Source: a virus
Length of the DNA stretch: 33,623 bases
IMG/VR virus record: IMGVR_UViG_3300042485_004291
Span: 1 to 33,623 of that record
Direction: 5' to 3' (one strand)
Position 1 is the first letter of the stretch, and each line of letters starts with the position of its first letter. Below the pieces are notes generated by a model. That model had not been told where the DNA came from. It saw nothing but the letters and a program-made list of their open reading frames with translations, and did no database searches. Shown piece by piece: positions 31,370-33,623 of this stretch. Both the position numbers and the translations under genes were made by a program.

Positions 31370-31384
31370 TGTTTTTGATATACT
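31356..31384 (+). promoter_or_regulatory. Strong promoter inside the end of the nuclease gene
   Basis: TTGACA (31356-31361), 17 bases, TATACT (31379-31384) with extended TGA: the best -35/-10 pair in the window. It drives the 31415 gene, whose SD (AAGGAG) lies 20 bases later. Confidence 0.8.
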
Positions 31385-31414
31385 TAATAGAAACAAATTT
31401 AAGGAGATAGTAAA

Positions 31415-31603
31415 ATGATTAAAGAAGAAATTTTAAAATTAATGATGAGCAGTTTGAATCAAGATAATCTTGAGCTATGTGAAAGATCAGGAATGGACAG
31501 AGATCAAATTGATATAAAGGTTTCAGAAAGCCAACCTTCGCTACAGTTTATGGTTAGCAATATGTATGACAGAATGAAAGCAGCAGATATACTAAAAGAC
31601 TAG
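31415..31603 (+). CDS. Small hypothetical protein
   Basis: 62 residues, mostly helical and charged: an N-terminal helix (KEEILKLMMSSLNQDNLELC), a short turn, and SLQFMVSNMYDRMKAADIL. It has its own consensus promoter and an AAGGAG SD, so it should be well expressed soon after infection. No family is recognised. Its stop directly abuts the stop of the convergent gene at 31604. Confidence 0.65.
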   Translation: MIKEEILKLMMSSLNQDNLELCERSGMDRDQIDIKVSESQPSLQFMVSNMYDRMKAADILKD

Positions 31604-31813
31604 TTACTCTGCAGGAATAGATGAGTGTGACTGTGAACAGGTGCATGCTTCGCAGCAAACTGCATCAATGCCATTAGGATCTGGATTGCTTCCTTCAACT
31701 TTATAGAATTGCTCTTCAATAGGAGTGCCCTCTGGATATGCACTAAAACCTTCTACAAATGAAGGAAATAGGTCAGAGTTAATTGGCAAGTTTGGATCAA
31801 TTTCTTCAGACAT
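31604..31813 (-). CDS. Acidic small protein with CCxxCxC tail (1)
   Basis: 69 residues. An acidic, Pro-rich body (EEIDPNLPINSDLFPSFVEG) is followed by a Cys cluster VCCEACTCSQSH at the end, likely a metal-binding knuckle. A similar tail (TCCHGCYCQSEKDH) ends the protein at 32136-32351. TGCTATAAT lies exactly 6 bases before the ATG with no SD. The function is unknown; four Cys and one His could hold Zn or an Fe-S cluster. Confidence 0.65.
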   Translation of the reverse strand: MSEEIDPNLPINSDLFPSFVEGFSAYPEGTPIEEQFYKVEGSNPDPNGIDAVCCEACTCSQSHSSIPAE

Positions 31814-31819
31814 AATGAT

Positions 31820-31828
31820 ATTATAGCA
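31820..31828 (-). promoter_or_regulatory. Leaderless-type -10 box
   Basis: TGCTATAAT, 6 bases, ATG (31813). Divergent from the 31868 promoter only 40 bases away. Confidence 0.65.
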
Positions 31829-31831
31829 TAT

Positions 31832-31861
31832 TTGTATGAAATACTTTCTGTAAGGTATAAT
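31832..31861 (+). promoter_or_regulatory. Promoter of membrane peptide and zinc-ribbon genes
   Basis: TTGTAT, 18 bases, TATAAT (31856-31861), then 6 bases to the ATG at 31868. Confidence 0.6.
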
Positions 31862-31867
31862 GTTGAT

Positions 31868-31948
31868 ATGGGAATTTTATTATTTGTTATAACTATTGCA
31901 TGCTTAATAGGTATAATTAATATAGTTTGGAATAGCCTTGAGCGATGA
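31868..31948 (+). CDS. 26-residue single-helix membrane peptide
   Basis: GILLFVITIACLIGIINIVW spans a membrane and is followed by a short polar end. A TATAAT box ends exactly 6 bases before the ATG, the leaderless spacing of this genome, and the ORF overlaps the TTG start of the next gene by 11 bases. It is too short for family assignment. It may modulate a host membrane protein, or act as a translational leader for the zinc-ribbon gene. Confidence 0.5.
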   Translation: MGILLFVITIACLIGIINIVWNSLER

Positions 31949-32135
31949 GGTTAGACCTTGGGATATGATAAATGGCTCCCCGAAGGTTTCAGCAGAGTTA
32001 GTTGAAGAAAGATTAACTATTTGTTCTACATGCCCTGCTTTTAGACCACTTACTCAGACATGTAAAAAGTGTGGATGTTTTATGAAAATGAAGACTCAGC
32101 TAGAAAAAGCTTATTGTCCCCTTGGTAAATGGTAG
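31938..32135 (+). CDS. Zinc-ribbon mini-protein, TTG start
   Basis: 65 residues. ICSTCPAF, then CKKCGCF and a later YCPLGKW give a Cys pattern CxxC...CxxCxC...C expected to bind one or two zinc ions. This resembles the small phage zinc-ribbon proteins often labelled DUF6171, though that name is from memory. The start is TTG at 31938, inside the end of the membrane peptide ORF. Likely an early DNA-, RNA- or protein-binding factor. Confidence 0.65.
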   Translation: MSDEVRPWDMINGSPKVSAELVEERLTICSTCPAFRPLTQTCKKCGCFMKMKTQLEKAYCPLGKW

Positions 32136-32351
32136 TTATATAGATTCTTGTTGGTGATCTTTTTCACTTTGACAATAGCATCCATGGCAACAAGTATCTG
32201 AAAATATTTTCATAGCAAGACTATCGTTTGCAGGTTTTGTTTCAAATGGCAATTCGTCTTGAAGAATCCAGTTTTCAAAATTTTCTAAAATAGCCATAGA
32301 TTTATGATTTCTTAATCCAGTTTTTAGAATATCTAGATTGTCTCTTTGCAT
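32136..32351 (-). CDS. Small protein with CCxxCxC tail (2)
   Basis: 71 residues. RDNLDILKTGLRNHKSMAIL and ENWILQDELPFETKPANDSL form a short helical body, and the C-terminus is TCCHGCYCQSEKDHQQ. It shares the Cys knuckle with the protein at 31604-31813 but not the body. Its stop directly abuts that of the convergent zinc-ribbon gene. No SD is evident; its start lies inside the preceding 33-residue ORF, so translation may be coupled. Confidence 0.6.
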   Translation of the reverse strand: MQRDNLDILKTGLRNHKSMAILENFENWILQDELPFETKPANDSLAMKIFSDTCCHGCYCQSEKDHQQESI

Positions 32352-32403
32352 ATAATAACAAACCAGACATAACTACAACAAAAAATATAATTGTTGATAA
32401 CAT
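32302..32403 (-). CDS. 33-residue single-helix membrane peptide
   Basis: LSTIIFFVVVMSGLLLY forms one membrane helix followed by a very basic tail (KRQSRYSKNWIKKS), a typical inner-membrane micro-protein. The SD AAGGAAGGTGA is strong. It starts 2 bases after the stop of the upstream gene and overlaps the next gene by 50 bases in another frame. The function is unknown; candidates are a small holin, an antiholin or a superinfection factor. Confidence 0.55.
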   Translation of the reverse strand: MLSTIIFFVVVMSGLLLYAKRQSRYSKNWIKKS

Positions 32404-32405
32404 AT

Positions 32406-32567
32406 TTACTCACCTTCCTTTACATATGGCTCAAGTCTATCCCAGTACCCTTTTGGATTCCCTTGATATACCTGTCCAGTTTCACGATCCAGCAATAACC
32501 ATTTTTCTGGTCGTTTTGTTTTTACCGTTAAAACTATTGCTTCGTTAAAAACCTTGTATTGGGTCAT
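32406..32567 (-). CDS. 53-residue hypothetical protein
   Basis: KVFNEAIVLTVKTKRPEKW, LLLDRETGQVYQGNPKGYW and DRLEPYVKEGE form a compact beta-type mini-protein with an RETGQVYQG hairpin like those seen in small phage proteins. The ATG overlaps the upstream stop as ATGA. The family is not recognised, but tight coupling on both sides makes it a credible gene. Confidence 0.6.
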   Translation of the reverse strand: MTQYKVFNEAIVLTVKTKRPEKWLLLDRETGQVYQGNPKGYWDRLEPYVKEGE

Positions 32568-32683
32568 GATACCAACGATACCGAAAAATGTTTTTTACAA
32601 ACACTAATTACATCAGTATTGTATGGCTGGTTATACAGTGACTCTTCATCACAAAAATAACATTTTTCAAAGTTTAGACCCAT
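32564..32683 (-). CDS. 39-residue zinc-finger-like mini-protein
   Basis: CYFCDEE near residue 8 and VCKKHF near residue 29 give a CxxC ... CxxH set, enough for one zinc knuckle. TGATAAAAT ends exactly 6 bases before the ATG, again the leaderless pattern. It is the first gene of a three-gene unit with ATGA coupling. Confidence 0.6.
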   Translation of the reverse strand: MGLNFEKCYFCDEESLYNQPYNTDVISVCKKHFSVSLVS

Positions 32684-32689
32684 ATCTTT

Positions 32690-32698
32690 ATTTTATCA
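32690..32698 (-). promoter_or_regulatory. Leaderless-type -10 box
   Basis: TGATAAAAT, 6 bases, ATG (32683). Confidence 0.5.
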
Positions 32699-32732
32699 CA
32701 TTATGGTTTGGTTTAAAGGTTTATGCGTGGAA

Positions 32733-33365
32733 TTACCCTGTTTTATATGAGTAGTACCTCTCATACAACAAATCTATAATATCCTGTATTTCCTTTATTT
32801 GTTCTTTATAGTCAGAAAGCAAGATCTTTTCTATTTTTGTTTTTTCTAGTGAATGGGTTCTAGGCAAATTACCAAGCTCTGGGTGCTCTATACCACCACC
32901 CTTATCTTTTTCTAATATTTCTTTTATCATTTCTTCTTTTGTGTAATATTTTTCTATACTCAAACCTGGATATTTTTTAACTAGGACATCTATTACCCCG
33001 TTGTGGTCTTTTGTAAATTCGTGAAATGGTGCAATAAAAAATTTTTCATTATGTAGCAAAAATGTCATATATTTTTTATATCTATTAATAATAAAGCCTA
33101 TGTCTGCATGTTCATCATCTTTAGCTCCATACAGTTTATTAATAACAACATAGTCTCTATAAACCTTTGAAGAAATAACTGAGTCTAATGCATCTCTAAC
33201 TGGAACAACAAATGGTTCATTTCCGCAATAGCCTTTTATTGAGTCTAGTTCGTGATTTCTTGTTGATATTAAATCGTTTTCAATAGACAAGCCTAAGCAA
33301 TAGCTAAGGAATACATTTCCAGATCTTTCTATTCCTTCTAGATATATATTCATTTTTTTATCCAT
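32733..33365 (-). CDS. Sulfotransferase-like (P-loop) protein
   Basis: 210 residues from the ATG at 33365 (MDKKMNIYLEG). YLEGIERSGNVFLSYCLGLS is in the place of the PAPS-binding loop (family pattern SGxT/S-W/F-L). FVVPVRDALDSVISSKVYRD matches the second PAPS signature (RDPxDxxxS). The rest is helical (FIINRYKKYMTFLL, EKFFIAPFHEF). Sulfotransferases move sulfate from PAPS to sugars, proteins or small molecules; whether this diverged copy is active is unclear. A TATAAT box ends exactly 6 bases before this ATG and lies inside a possible longer ORF starting at 33407, which favours the shorter form. Confidence 0.6.
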   Translation of the reverse strand: MDKKMNIYLEGIERSGNVFLSYCLGLSIENDLISTRNHELDSIKGYCGNEPFVVPVRDALDSVISSKVYRDYVVINKLYGAKDDEHADIGFIINRYKKYMTFLLHNEKFFIAPFHEFTKDHNGVIDVLVKKYPGLSIEKYYTKEEMIKEILEKDKGGGIEHPELGNLPRTHSLEKTKIEKILLSDYKEQIKEIQDIIDLLYERYYSYKTG

Positions 33366-33371
33366 AAAATC

Positions 33372-33377
33372 ATTATA
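33372..33377 (-). promoter_or_regulatory. Leaderless-type -10 of sulfotransferase-like gene
   Basis: TATAAT, 6 bases, ATG (33365). Confidence 0.55.
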
Positions 33378-33490
33378 CCTAAGATCTGAAAAAATTTCTA
33401 TTTTCATAAAATCTGAATATTTTTGTCAGATGTACGATATGTAATTACAAAAATAAAAATAAAAAAAATTAGTGAGCACACAATAGGAGA

Positions 33491-33502
33491 GGGGGTACCC
33501 CC
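33491..33502. repeat. GGGGGTACCCCC palindrome
   Basis: A 12-base perfect palindrome in an otherwise AT-rich gap of about 150 bases (33366-33515), just downstream of the 33-residue gene. With further C residues on one side it stands out by base content. It may be a protein-binding site or part of a weak terminator; the rest of the gap shows nothing clear. Confidence 0.5.
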
Positions 33503-33515
33503 CCCTACTGTATTG

Positions 33516-33617
33516 CTAGCACTTGCAAGGGTCTATTCTTATCTCTGTTGCATCAAAGATGATGATACCTGTGTCTCCACAGGATTCGCATGTGTGTGCG
33601 TACATCGCTGACTTCAT
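33516..33617 (-). CDS. 33-residue Cys-rich mini-protein
   Basis: HTCESCGDTGIIIF followed by IDPCKC gives CxxC ... CxC, a small zinc-knuckle pattern like that of DnaJ-type or rubredoxin-like fragments. In-frame TAA lies directly before the ATG, so the start is certain to be here or later. The upstream control region is outside the window. Confidence 0.6.
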   Translation of the reverse strand: MKSAMYAHTCESCGDTGIIIFDATEIRIDPCKC

Positions 33618-33623
33618 TTAGAC

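Noticed and set aside
33423-33611. Plus-strand frame of 62 codons at the right edge
   Set aside because: Low-complexity start, no SD, and it overlaps the better supported 33-residue Cys-rich gene on the other strand.
1-33623. tRNA or rRNA genes
   Set aside because: No cloverleaf with a T-arm motif or rRNA-like stretch was found by eye on either strand; a covariance-model scan was not possible.

Overview
The window is part of a low-GC, tailed double-stranded DNA phage (Caudoviricetes) or a prophage-like contig. Evidence is a portal, a prohead protease fused to a scaffold region, the start of an HK97-type major capsid protein, a long run of tail-fibre and virion-surface genes, a secreted lysozyme-like enzyme, and almost no cellular housekeeping genes. 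No integrase, repressor, terminase, polymerase or tRNA was seen. The host is not named by the sequence. A recurrent extended -10 box (TGnTATAAT) sits 6-9 bases before many start codons that lack a Shine-Dalgarno (SD) site. That is the pattern of leaderless mRNAs, which are common in Actinobacteria. With the low GC and the adenosylcobalamin-dependent (class II) ribonucleotide reductase, an aquatic low-GC actinobacterium is a reasonable but unproven host.

Layout, read in the main (minus) transcription direction from the right edge. (1) 33617-29590: early-type small genes. They include several Cys-rich mini-proteins, single-helix membrane peptides, a sulfotransferase-like protein, a PD-(D/E)XK-like nuclease on the plus strand, and two small virion-type beta proteins. 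(2) 29589-29270: a gene-free AT-rich control region with four 19-bp palindromic or palindrome-like sites and an 8-bp stem with a G-rich loop. (3) 29269-17266: tail fibres and virion surface. These are BppU-like N-terminal modules, a collagen-like fibre, FN3/PFFP-repeat proteins, long fibres made of repeated beta modules and an S74-type chaperone domain. The cassette is interrupted by a plus-strand lysozyme with its own promoter. (4) 17213-7438: an accessory enzyme island with six 2-oxoglutarate/Fe(II) dioxygenases, two DUF6065-like proteins, a short-chain dehydrogenase, a class II ribonucleotide reductase and a flavin-dependent halogenase-like protein. (5) 7393-1: a 1154-residue LamG-like structural protein, a small unknown protein, portal, protease/scaffold and capsid.

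How the parts may work together. The head module is ordinary, except that the scaffold appears to be made both as the tail of the protease and separately from an internal start. The accessory island is the most unusual part. Prolyl-hydroxylase-like dioxygenases, a halogenase-like flavoprotein and a sulfotransferase-like protein lie in the same genome as a Gly-X-Y collagen-like fibre and Pro/Phe-repeat fibres, which suggests (inference only) a system that decorates virion proteins or a host metabolite. Lysis control also looks unusual. The lysozyme gene has its own promoter, a hairpin at the predicted 5' end, a 15-codon leader ORF that overlaps the lysozyme start as ATGA, and a perfect intrinsic-terminator-like hairpin inside the early coding region.
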